Shown: positions 45,453-52,763 of the stretch, piece after piece
Layout: every line of letters starts with the position of its first letter
How positions within the stretch are numbered: the first letter of the stretch is position 1
Assembly (NCBI GenBank): GCA_963676345.2
Contig: CAXXTS010000001.1
Span: 1 to 64,000, forward strand
Origin: G963665925 sp963676345
GTDB taxonomy: Bacteria; Bacillota; Clostridia; Peptostreptococcales; Acidaminobacteraceae
DNA: 64,000 nucleotides
Direction: 5' to 3'
The notes under the pieces: generated by a model
The model's database searches: none
The model's input: the letters and a program-made list of their open reading frames with translations, nothing else
Told to the model about the DNA's origin: nothing
Translations under genes and position numbers: made by a program

Positions 45453-46449
45453 AACACAACTGCTGAGGTGTTTTGTGTCGAAGTTTTTTGGAATGTTGTA
45501 GCCGAAAAACCGAACTGGCTCAGAGAAAAAGACTATGTTTACATTGTTGTACGCCTCATTGCATTTAAGTACTTAATAAAAAGTACAAAGTGAAAGCTTG
45601 TTCTCTTTTGCACATAAATTATGACTTATAAATAATAGGGGAAATGGGGGGGGCAAACATGCGTGCACTGAATACATGGCAGTTGCTGCAATGGTTCCCG
45701 ACATTTCATTTCTTTCACCGAATATTCCCGACACTGTACTATGGGGCAGTTTAATTACGGTTGAACTTACAACTTTAAGGCTGATAAAGAGTACCCGTTT
45801 TGTTAATTAGTGTATTGTAGTTGTTTAGCAGCGGCATTAACCATTTTGATAATTAAATACTCAACGAGAATTATTGCTGTATGTAATTACGAAGCTCAAG
45901 TGGCCGCAATTTTTCGTGTCAAAGTTTACAGTGGGGACATACCGAATCTTTACTCAATAATCGCCCCTTCGCTGTTTGCAACTGCTGTTTAATACATTAG
46001 TGCACTGCATTAAAGGTATTCTAACTTACTCAGAACAAGCTTTCTCTATGGTTACAAGTTTGTGGTGATTAAAAGTTCGGCTATCACCCGTTTGGAGTGA
46101 GCACATTCTGAGCCACTTCTTGTAATAAAGAGTCTATGGCTTCGTACAATTTTTAAGTTGTTGGTATTTTGCAATTCAAGTGTGTCTGGCTATTAAAATA
46201 AAGTGGGTGAAATAGCTTATGAAGTATTGGTTAGCGTGAAGAATTAGCAAAAAGTGAATCAGAAACTCATAGTTAATCATATATGGCAATAGTGAGCTGG
46301 CTATACCGCCCTGACTGCAGATTGCATCATATAACACAGCAGTTCCCAAAACGCCCTGATTTGTAGAAATCAGGCTTATTTATTAACTATAAGTGTTAAA
46401 ATATAGAAGAGTGGTAATAAAGTGGGGCGCATCGGGAACTGTGGAACCG
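45447..46449 (+). repeat. 1-kb repeat cassette, copy 4 (variant b, partly mosaic)
   Basis: Variant b in the first block and a mix of a and b in the second (AATTTTTCGTG then GTTTACAGTGGGGAC). The 31-residue frame is at 45659-45754. A 60-residue frame at 45810-45992 is closed by stops in the other copies. Confidence 0.85.
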
Positions 46450-46455
46450 TTAAGT
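46329..46455 (+). repeat. attC site 8 (type A)
   Basis: Starts ATATAAC, ends GTTAAGT; the same subtype as sites 4, 6 and 7. Confidence 0.88.
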
Positions 46456-46470
46456 GAAATTCTCCACTAC

Positions 46471-46501
46471 GAAAAAAGAGCTATCTGAATCAGATAACTC
46501 T
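46471..46501 (-). terminator. Terminator of the reverse-oriented stalk-domain gene
   Basis: On the minus strand AGAGTTATCTG-ATT-CAGATAGCTCT (one mismatch) is followed by TTTTTTC. It ends the gene at 46509-47114 just inside the cassette border. Confidence 0.8.
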
Positions 46502-46508
46502 AGTTGTC

Positions 46509-47114
46509 CTACATTGGTGTAATTATTAAATTGAATTGGATAGTAGCTGTATTACCGGAGTAACGGCCGCCGTTTTCAGTAACAGTGATCATTTTTGAGA
46601 ATGTAAGAGTTTGTCCTTTCATTATCTCAACATATGGTACTGAAATGGAATCAAATCCATAATCAGATTTTCCATCGTCATGTTCATATACTACTAATTC
46701 AATATTCAAATCGGTTCCGTCTAAAATGATCTCAGATCCTTGTTGGTACGAGTAGTATGTAGTATTTTCAGATTTTATATAATAGTTCCATTCATTACCC
46801 ACAGAATTGTTAGAAATAATGCTAGTACTAAAGTCAATCTTAGCTTTAGTTATTGCTGTATCGATATCGGTAATTGAAGTCAATGTGGTTTTGTTAAGTT
46901 CTGTTGTATTAAGTGAAAATCCAATTGCTGGAGCTAGTTCATCAATTGCTATAAAAAGTTGTCCATTGTTAACTATGCTTTTTAGTTGGACTTCTTCACC
47001 ATCGATTAAAACGTTGATGGTAGTTGGTTGTGTAGTTGTATCAGCGCATGATATTGGAGAAGAAGTTAAGAAAATTAGAATTAAAGCAAATATGCAAATT
47101 GAGATTTTTTTCAA
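46509..47114 (-). CDS. Exported protein with copper-amine-oxidase-N-like (stalk) domain, reverse cassette gene
   Basis: A 201-residue exported protein: signal peptide (KKISICIFALILIFLTSSP) with cleavage probably after SCA, then a stalk-like domain (INVLIDGEEVQLKSIVNNGQ, LFIAIDELAPAIGF) and a C-terminal beta-rich half. The start is TTG at 47114 behind AAAGGAGGTG. It is read against the array direction and carries its own AT-rich promoter region and terminator, so it does not depend on array transcription. Function unknown; the domain is common on Clostridia surface proteins. Confidence 0.82.
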   Translation of the reverse strand: MKKISICIFALILIFLTSSPISCADTTTQPTTINVLIDGEEVQLKSIVNNGQLFIAIDELAPAIGFSLNTTELNKTTLTSITDIDTAITKAKIDFSTSIISNNSVGNEWNYYIKSENTTYYSYQQGSEIILDGTDLNIELVVYEHDDGKSDYGFDSISVPYVEIMKGQTLTFSKMITVTENGGRYSGNTATIQFNLIITPM

Positions 47115-47251
47115 GTCAACACCTCCTTTCTAATTATATTATATATATGGTAATAATGTAGCATCAAGGAATTTCGAAAAATGAAAGAAATATTTAGATT
47201 GCGAATTGTATTATGAGAAATAGTATTGGCTTTAAAGCCGTTCCGAACTTC

Positions 47252-47381
47252 ACTTAACACATCAATTCCCAACATGCCCCATTGGTATCAGAGGGGTATT
47301 TCTATGCGTAGTTTATGGTAGAATATAACATAAGAGTAAGAACGAGTGGGGGCACGATCGGGAATTGTGGGAACGTTATGT
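47252..47381 (+). repeat. attC site 9 (type A)
   Basis: Starts ACTTAAC (perfect RYYYAAC), ends GTTATGT. Loop motif TGGTAGAAT. Arms as in site 5. Confidence 0.88.
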
Positions 47382-47418
47382 AACATTTAATTTTCAAGTT
47401 AGAGTAATTATTGCATAT

Positions 47419-47450
47419 TTGATCTGAAAAGTGGTATCATATATAATACC
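47419..47450 (+). promoter_or_regulatory. Promoter and operator of the hicA cassette
   Basis: TTGATC (47419-47424), 17 bases, TATAAT (47442-47447). The inverted repeat GGTAT-CATATATA-ATACC (47433-47450) overlaps the -10 and would suit repression by HicB. Confidence 0.7.
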
Positions 47451-47470
47451 AAAACAAAAGTGAGGCTATC

Positions 47471-47716
47471 ATGTCAAAGAAAGAAAAGAGATTATTGAAA
47501 ATCAAAAATAATCCGAAGGGTATTAGTTTCGAAGAAATTGATACTTTATTAACTTCCTTTGGATTTGAAGCAAGGAACACTGGTGGGAGCCATTATGTGT
47601 ATACTCATCAAAGTCTTAATTCAATTCAGGATTATGTCACTATACCAAGGCATAGGCCAGTTAAGCCAATCTATATAAGAAAGGCTATAGCTACTATTGA
47701 AAAGCTAATTGGCTAA
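47471..47716 (+). CDS. hicA: HicA-family mRNA interferase toxin
   Basis: An 81-residue protein with the HicA double-stranded-RNA-binding-like fold: FEEIDTLLTSFGFEARNTGG, then SHYVYTH (catalytic His in the GSHxxY motif) and VTIPRHRPVKPIYIRKAI. HicA cleaves mRNA and is blocked by HicB. HicB follows 124 bases downstream, and the space between holds the right half of a decayed attC, so toxin and antitoxin once sat in two cassettes or were separated by an insertion. Confidence 0.9.
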   Translation: MSKKEKRLLKIKNNPKGISFEEIDTLLTSFGFEARNTGGSHYVYTHQSLNSIQDYVTIPRHRPVKPIYIRKAIATIEKLIG

Positions 47717-47758
47717 GTTAAGAAATTATGATTCAAAAAAGTCAGGAACTGTGTAAAT

Positions 47759-47807
47759 CAGCCCCAATTTCATAATGGGGCACATCGGGAACTGTGGGAA
47801 CGTTATA
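47759..47807 (+). repeat. Decayed attC, right half only
   Basis: GCCCC-AATTTCATAAT-GGGGC followed by ACATCGGGAACTGTGGGAAC and GTTATAA, matching the right arm of type A sites. The left part (RYYYAAC and GTTCCC arm) is missing, so it probably cannot fold as a recombination site. Confidence 0.8.
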
Positions 47808-47840
47808 AAAATAGATATGTAAATCAGGAGTGTGACTAAA

Positions 47841-48368
47841 ATGAATAAATTTGATATTAAGGACTATTCGTTAGAAGTCAAAAAATTATCAGATGAAGAT
47901 GGTGGTGGATACATCGCGAAAATAGTTGAGTTTGACTGTATTGGTGATGGAGATACTGTAGAAGATGCTATTGCGGATGTGTATGAGGTTGCAGAAGCTA
48001 TCATTGAGATAGCTAAAATTGAAGGAAAGAAAATTCCTCGTCCTAATCAGTATAAAGATGAATTGGAGTATAGTGGTAAATTTACTATTAGATTGCCTAA
48101 AAAGATGCACAAGAGATTATCTGAGGAAGCTGAAGTTGAGAATTGTAGTTTAAATAGTTTATTATTAACTTATATTTCATATGGAATGGGCAGAAGTGAA
48201 GTTGAAAAGAGTAAAGTATCAAAAAATATGTTTTCGAATTATATTATTGATTCTGTTCCAGTACCCGTATCTGAAACGATGTGGAAGGACAAAAGAGGAG
48301 CAGTACTTGAGCCAATTTTATTTTCTACTGAACGGTTGAGAAATGCAAAAAAATCTGAGAGGTGCTAG
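47841..48368 (+). CDS. hicB: HicB-family antitoxin with C-terminal extension
   Basis: A 175-residue antitoxin: an N-terminal partial RNase-H-like domain (SLEVKKLSDEDGGGYIAKIV, FDCIGDGDTVEDAIADVYE), then a ribbon-helix-helix DNA-binding segment (KFTIRLPKKMHKRLSEEAEV). The last 45 residues (SNYIIDSVPVPVSETMW...) exceed the usual HicB and fit the idea of a chaperone-addiction tail, since a SecB-like gene follows with its ATG three bases after the stop. ATG 47841 has GGAG ten bases upstream; a GTG at 47832 is too close to that site. Confidence 0.88.
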   Translation: MNKFDIKDYSLEVKKLSDEDGGGYIAKIVEFDCIGDGDTVEDAIADVYEVAEAIIEIAKIEGKKIPRPNQYKDELEYSGKFTIRLPKKMHKRLSEEAEVENCSLNSLLLTYISYGMGRSEVEKSKVSKNMFSNYIIDSVPVPVSETMWKDKRGAVLEPILFSTERLRNAKKSERC

Positions 48369-48370
48369 GA

Positions 48371-48772
48371 ATGACAGCAGAGCAATTTGTAAAGAACATT
48401 GTACATCATGAAGTTATACTGTTAAATATTAACGGAAAAAAATTGAAATCCGAACGATTAGATGAGAGTACAAATATTGAATCACATGCTATATCACAAA
48501 TAAGTATTGTTGAATTTGAAGATGAATATGTAAGAGTTATAGTATCAACAGAAGTCGGATTTAAGCCAAGTATGTTTTTTGAGTTTGAATTTGAGCATCA
48601 AGTTTCATTAGAGTTTGAGGACTCTATAACTAAAGAATTAATTGAGAAAAATAAAGAAGTAATATTAAATTTGCTGGGTGCAGATATAAGCTTATTAACG
48701 GGTATGTTGACTGATAAAATGATGAATAGTCCATTAATAATCCCACCAAGTTTAGAAATAAAAGAAAATTAA
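48371..48772 (+). CDS. SecB-like chaperone (putative toxin-antitoxin-chaperone module)
   Basis: A 133-residue protein that resembles SecB-like chaperones in size and ending: a beta-rich core (ISIVEFEDEYVRVIVSTEVG, FEFEFEHQVSLEFE) then helix and the final TDKMMNSPLIIPPSL, where SecB has a similar MNxPPLxLxP segment. Position directly after HicB suggests a tripartite toxin-antitoxin-chaperone system in which the chaperone protects the antitoxin. AGAGG lies eight bases before the ATG; an overlapping GTG at 48362 is less likely. The family call is moderate. Confidence 0.7.
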   Translation: MTAEQFVKNIVHHEVILLNINGKKLKSERLDESTNIESHAISQISIVEFEDEYVRVIVSTEVGFKPSMFFEFEFEHQVSLEFEDSITKELIEKNKEVILNLLGADISLLTGMLTDKMMNSPLIIPPSLEIKEN

Positions 48773-48777
48773 ACATC

Positions 48778-48907
48778 ACATAACACAGCAATTCCCAACA
48801 TGCCCCTTTGGTAACAGAGGGGTATTTATGTGCTTAGTTTATCGTAGAATATAACATAAGAGTAAGAACGAGTGGGGGCACGATCGGGAATTGTGGGAAC
48901 GTTATAT
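48778..48907 (+). repeat. attC site 10 (type A)
   Basis: Starts ACATAAC, ends GTTATAT. The loop motif here is CGTAGAAT, lacking the TG of the extended -10. Confidence 0.88.
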
Positions 48908-49025
48908 ACAATGCTGCTTTTTCGTCACAGTAATAATTAACGGTGTGAACATAGCAAATTTGGAACAGTTTTGTCGCAGTGAACTTGATAAACTTAGAAT
49001 ATATCTTGGCCAAGGAGTATTAAGT

Positions 49026-49931
49026 ATGAGTAAAATGTTTGCTATATATGAAGCATTAGAGTTTATTGAGGAAAATGTAGACAAGGACATAACTGTTGAA
49101 TCAGTTGCAGAAACTGTAGGCTATTCAAAATTTCACTTTTCAAGACTATTTAAATCAGAGTTTGATGTAACATTACAAGGATATATTACAGAAAGGCGAT
49201 TACATCATGCATCTAAAGAGATTATAAGTGGTCAAAACATATTAAACGTCGCATTGAGGTATGGTTATGAAACCCATTCAGGATTCAGTAAAGCTTTTAG
49301 GAAGAAATTCGGTTATAGTCCAAAAGTACTTTGTGCCTTTAGATTCGCAGAAGTTATGTTCAGTTCTGAAGGAGTTGAGCATATGAATACAGAGAAATTG
49401 TTTAATGAGTTAATTGAAGCGTCTAATGTCAAGTATTCTAAGAATGAGCAGAATAAGATTTTGCTCGCCTTTGAGTATGCAAAGAAATGTCATGAAGGTA
49501 TCATTCGTTATTCTGGAGAACCGTATATAAATCATTGTCTTTGTGTGGCTCTTCTACTTGTTGAATTAGACCAGCCAGCAGAGGTAATAATCTTAGGCAT
49601 TTTACATGAGATATTAAGCAAAAAATACAGTAGTATAGAAAACTTAGACACTCTGCCTTTTAACGAGAATATAAAGGGACAAATAGTGCTGTTAAATGAA
49701 CTAACCATTGATGAAAACCTTAGTAACAACGACGAATCAATAATAATGATTAAGTTGGCTGACAGATTACACAATATGAGAACGATCGAACATCTTTCCA
49801 AAGAGAGGTGGAGTGAAAAAGCAAAAGAAACATTAGCCTTATTCTCACCAATTGCCAGACAGTTAGAGATTCCAGAGTTAAAAATGGAATTGGATAACTT
49901 ATCAGTAAAATATATCGAAAGTTGTAACTAA
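49026..49931 (+). CDS. AraC-type DNA-binding domain fused to a RelA/SpoT-like HD domain
   Basis: A 301-residue fusion: two helix-turn-helix units of AraC type (residues 10-108: VESVAETVGYSKFHFSRLFK ... GYETHSGFSKAFRKKFGYSP) followed by an HD-type domain (about 145-290). The latter has EGIIRYSGEPYINH and IKLADRLHNMRTI as in RelA/SpoT, but the HD pair reads HE (ILHEILSK) and the ED hydrolase pair is absent. ATG 49026 is preferred because AAGGAG lies eight bases before it; the longer frame runs into attC. It may be a regulator sensing a nucleotide, which is inference. It shares a cassette with the methyltransferase. Confidence 0.85.
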   Translation: MSKMFAIYEALEFIEENVDKDITVESVAETVGYSKFHFSRLFKSEFDVTLQGYITERRLHHASKEIISGQNILNVALRYGYETHSGFSKAFRKKFGYSPKVLCAFRFAEVMFSSEGVEHMNTEKLFNELIEASNVKYSKNEQNKILLAFEYAKKCHEGIIRYSGEPYINHCLCVALLLVELDQPAEVIILGILHEILSKKYSSIENLDTLPFNENIKGQIVLLNELTIDENLSNNDESIIMIKLADRLHNMRTIEHLSKERWSEKAKETLALFSPIARQLEIPELKMELDNLSVKYIESCN

Positions 49932-49946
49932 AGATCGGAGAACACT

Positions 49947-49988
49947 ATGTTAGATAAACGAGGTAATCGCTTAGTACAGTTGATTTAA
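49947..49988 (+). CDS. Leader peptide, 13 residues, of an attenuated methyltransferase gene
   Basis: MLDKRGNRLVQLI then stop, with GATCGGAG upstream of the ATG. The last codons overlap the 5' arms of two competing hairpins (attenuator at 49970-50050). This is the layout of ribosome-mediated attenuation, as known for some erm and ABC-F resistance genes, in which antibiotic-stalled ribosomes change RNA folding. Confidence 0.7.
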   Translation: MLDKRGNRLVQLI

Positions 49989-50050
49989 TCTGGTAACAGA
50001 TTGTACTGAGCTTGATATTTTGGTTGCCAGTCAGCTGTACTCTTTTTCTA
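49970..50050 (+). promoter_or_regulatory. Transcription attenuator before the methyltransferase
   Basis: There are two exclusive structures. The terminator pairs AGTACAGTTGA (49973-49983) with TCAGCTGTACT (50031-50041), 11 pairs with one G-U, followed by CTTTTTC. The alternative pairs CTTAGTAC (49970-49977) with GTACTGAG (50003-50010), with an inner ATCTG/CAGAT hairpin. A ribosome stalled on the leader would cover 49970-49985 and prevent the terminator. Confidence 0.7.
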
Positions 50051-50080
50051 TATTAATTCATGTTGAAAAGGAGCAAAGTG

Positions 50081-50836
50081 ATGACGCGAGAAGAACTAAA
50101 AATAAAATGGTTACAAGAGGAACGAGTTGAGCTTATTGGTTGGGATTTTTCATATATCAGCAACAGAACTGAAAGTGAATCACTTTCATGGGATTATAGA
50201 GAGACCATTAAAAAGTATTTGTCAAAAAAAATGTATCTACTTGACCTTGGTACTGGTGGAGGTGAGTTTTTGTTAAAACTGAATCATCCATATAGTCTGA
50301 CGGCAGTTACTGAATCATATCTACCAAATCTTGAGTTATGTAGAAGCAAACTAAGTCAATTAGGAATTGATGTTCAGTATGGCGATTATGAATCCCTTCT
50401 ACCATTTAACTCTGAAACTTTTGACATTGTTATTGATAGACACGAATCCTATGATCTAGGTGAAGTATATAGGGTTTTAAAGCCTGGTGGGTATTTTATA
50501 ACTCAGCAAGTGGGTGAAATTAATAATCTGGAGTTGGCAAAGTTTGTTCTTAGTAAACCTGATTTAGTATATGCAACAGAAAATGAGTACCACAGCGAGC
50601 TAGTGAAGGCAAAAAAATTGGGCTTTGAAATAATTAGAAGTGAACAAGCATTTCCAGTCACGAAATACTTAGATGTTGGAGCATTTGTCTACCTTGCAAA
50701 AATAATCGAGTGGGAGTTTACTGGATTTTCAGTAGAGAAACATTTTGACAAACTATTAGAATTACAACATCTAATTGAGCGTGATGGTTACTTCGAAACG
50801 ACAGAACATAGATACTTAATGGTCCTGCTAAAGTAA
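50081..50836 (+). CDS. Class I SAM-dependent methyltransferase under leader-peptide control
   Basis: A 251-residue methyltransferase. Motif I is LLDLGTGGGEFLLKL, followed by acidic motif II (LTAVTESYLPNLELC), YGDYESLLPFNSETFDIVID and the VLKPGGYFITQQVGE post-motif. The ATG at 50081 has AAAGGAG seven bases upstream; the ATG at 50060 lacks a site. The upstream leader peptide and attenuator suggest induction by translation-blocking drugs, so an RNA or drug-modifying role is possible but not shown. It shares one 2.1-kb cassette with the AraC-HD gene. Confidence 0.88.
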   Translation: MTREELKIKWLQEERVELIGWDFSYISNRTESESLSWDYRETIKKYLSKKMYLLDLGTGGGEFLLKLNHPYSLTAVTESYLPNLELCRSKLSQLGIDVQYGDYESLLPFNSETFDIVIDRHESYDLGEVYRVLKPGGYFITQQVGEINNLELAKFVLSKPDLVYATENEYHSELVKAKKLGFEIIRSEQAFPVTKYLDVGAFVYLAKIIEWEFTGFSVEKHFDKLLELQHLIERDGYFETTEHRYLMVLLK

Positions 50837-50852
50837 CCAAAAGCAACACTGT

Positions 50853-50982
50853 ATATAACACAGCAATTCCCAACATGCCCCTTTGGTAACAGAGGGGTAT
50901 TTATGTATCAAGTTTATGGTAGAATATAACATAAGAGTAAGAACGAGTGGGGGCACGATCGGGAATTGTGGGAACGTTATAG
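50853..50982 (+). repeat. attC site 11 (type A)
   Basis: Starts ATATAAC, ends GTTATAG. Loop motif TGGTAGAAT. Confidence 0.88.
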
Positions 50983-51105
50983 GAAATAATTTTCTCAGTT
51001 TAGAGTTTAGTTTAACTTACAGTTGAATTGAAGTATTACTGGTAAAACACTAGGAAATCAAAATAAGGCTATAATGAGTAAGAACGACTGGAGGCGAATT
51101 AGATT

Positions 51106-52254
51106 ATGGGCAGAAGTATTAGTGATCACGTTCAAAGAAGGTTGTATGCCGAGTCGATGGGTCGATGTATGAACCCAGATTGTAAGGTTGTGCTATTCAG
51201 AGAGAATGGAGATATAATTGAAAAGGCACATTTAACGCCTTACTGTGATTCTAAAGATAACTCCTTCGAAAATTTAGTTGTTTTGTGTCCAAATTGTCAT
51301 ACTGATTTTGACAAGAATTCCGCATTCACGAAAGAACAGGTGAAAATGTGGAAGCTAAAACGTAAGGAAGAAATAGATAGAGTTTTTGGAGAAAAATTTA
51401 AGACGTTTGATGAGCTTAGAAGAAGGGTGGCTCCATTACTGAACGATAATAAATTGATATTTGAGAACTACTATCTTGGTGATAAAAAAGAACTTTGGAA
51501 ATTGTTTGAAGGTAAAATCTTGGCTAATAATAATTTGATCAAGAAGTTGCTTGAGCATAATCGCGCTTTAATTCAAAGTCATAGTACAAAAAGTTATTCC
51601 AATTTAGCAATAGTCGACTCTTTTCTTGCTCATATAGCCGAATTTGAATCAACTAGACTTGCTCCTGAAAAACACAGACAAGTTTTGTTTCCAGAAGAGA
51701 TAAACTCTTTATTTGGAATAGAACCCGTCGATAGGTCACTATTACCTTCAGTTGAATCATTGGAGTTATTGATTCATAAGCTGCAAGTGAAAAATAAGTT
51801 TGTAGATATAGTTTTGGGTATTGATGATCCATACATGGAGTTTATAGAAAATGTTAATGTAGTTAAATTGTATTTAACGGACACACCTAGACTACGACAA
51901 TTCTATTTTGACTATGGTTGTTTTCGAGGAGCAGACGTTCGATTGGAAAGCTTGAATTTTGCCTATAAATATATGAGATCTAGAGGTGTTAATTTTGATT
52001 TTCAAGACTACACTAATTTGAGAGAGGTTATTGTAAAAGGAGTTAAAATAGTTTTCATTTATGATTACTGTCTTAATAAAGTAGACCTGATGAAACTCTC
52101 ACCAGCAGAAAATAGTGTTTTAGTGAATCTTCATAATTGGAATGGTGAAGGATGTATATCTAGTGAAGCTTACGATTTGGCTGACAAAATGGGAGTAACT
52201 TTATTGACTATGGATAAGTTTTATGGATATATTGGTAAACTTAAATTTAATTGA
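51106..52254 (+). CDS. HNH endonuclease-domain protein (cassette 12)
   Basis: A 382-residue protein. The first 90 residues form an HNH nuclease domain with zinc-type cysteines (CMNPDC and CPNCH) and the catalytic His in AHLTPY with SFENLVVLC. The remaining 290 residues are unrecognised; the last 70 (VIVKGVKIVFIYDYCLNKVD ... LADKMGVTLLTMDKFYG) have a Rossmann-like feel. A small nucleotidyltransferase overlaps its end by 32 bases, so the two are translationally coupled. HNH proteins with accessory enzymes are frequent in anti-phage loci; that role is inferred. GGAGGCG precedes the ATG. Confidence 0.85.
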   Translation: MGRSISDHVQRRLYAESMGRCMNPDCKVVLFRENGDIIEKAHLTPYCDSKDNSFENLVVLCPNCHTDFDKNSAFTKEQVKMWKLKRKEEIDRVFGEKFKTFDELRRRVAPLLNDNKLIFENYYLGDKKELWKLFEGKILANNNLIKKLLEHNRALIQSHSTKSYSNLAIVDSFLAHIAEFESTRLAPEKHRQVLFPEEINSLFGIEPVDRSLLPSVESLELLIHKLQVKNKFVDIVLGIDDPYMEFIENVNVVKLYLTDTPRLRQFYFDYGCFRGADVRLESLNFAYKYMRSRGVNFDFQDYTNLREVIVKGVKIVFIYDYCLNKVDLMKLSPAENSVLVNLHNWNGEGCISSEAYDLADKMGVTLLTMDKFYGYIGKLKFN

Positions 52255-52540
52255 TAGACTTCGTCATAGTTTAAATCAACATCAGCCTTTGTTAGATTCC
52301 TTTACAAAGGTATACTTATTTGGATCAGTATTATCTTTTAATAGGATTCCTAATGATGTTGATATTCTATTAGTATATGGCGAATTATCAGATAGGGTTT
52401 TGAATGATTCGGAGAAAATACGATCAATTCTGTTCGAATGTAGTGGAATACAAGTTGATATGACTATACTGAGTCAATACGAGTTCGAAGAAACTAAGTT
52501 TTTAGATAAGCTAAGAGCTAAATATTTGATAATCAAGTAG
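52223..52540 (+). CDS. Minimal nucleotidyltransferase, partner of the HNH protein
   Basis: A 105-residue nucleotidyltransferase-fold protein with FGSVLSFNRIPNDVDILLVY, the GS...DxD metal-binding motif, plus VDMTILSQYE with a third acidic residue. Similar small enzymes act as MntA-type antitoxins that AMPylate a partner toxin. The ATG at 52223 lies inside the HNH gene without a clear ribosome site, so the start could be slightly later. Overlap and pairing suggest it modifies or controls the HNH protein. Confidence 0.8.
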   Translation: MDILVNLNLIDRLRHSLNQHQPLLDSFTKVYLFGSVLSFNRIPNDVDILLVYGELSDRVLNDSEKIRSILFECSGIQVDMTILSQYEFEETKFLDKLRAKYLIIK

Positions 52541-52600
52541 AGAGAAGTATGTCTTCGGTTGCTGTGCCATACATTTTTATGAAGAAACGAAAATAACTTC

Positions 52601-52732
52601 CTATAACACAGCAGTTCCCAAAATGCCCCTTTGCTTATACAAAGTGGCATTTTTTATACTTGGTTTATGGTAAAATATAGTATATAAATATAAAAAAGTG
52701 GGGGCACATCGGGAACTGTGGGAACGTTATAT
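52601..52732 (+). repeat. attC site 12 (type A)
   Basis: Starts CTATAAC, ends GTTATAT. Loop motif TGGTAAAAT. Resembles site 1. Confidence 0.88.
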
Positions 52733-52763
52733 GGAATGAATAGCTAGACAAAGGAATAATAAT

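Noticed and set aside
45810..45992. 60-residue frame in copy 4 with a faint likeness to small cassette proteins such as DUF3265
   Set aside because: The similarity is too weak and the frame is interrupted in other copies.
41399..46455. CRISPR array
   Set aside because: The repeats here are 127-135-base attC sites and 1-kb cassettes, not short repeats with regular spacers. No CRISPR array or cas gene is seen anywhere.
48891..49025. Longer N-terminus for the AraC-HD protein
   Set aside because: It would start inside attC site 10; the ATG at 49026 has a good AAGGAG site and matches the start of the AraC domain.
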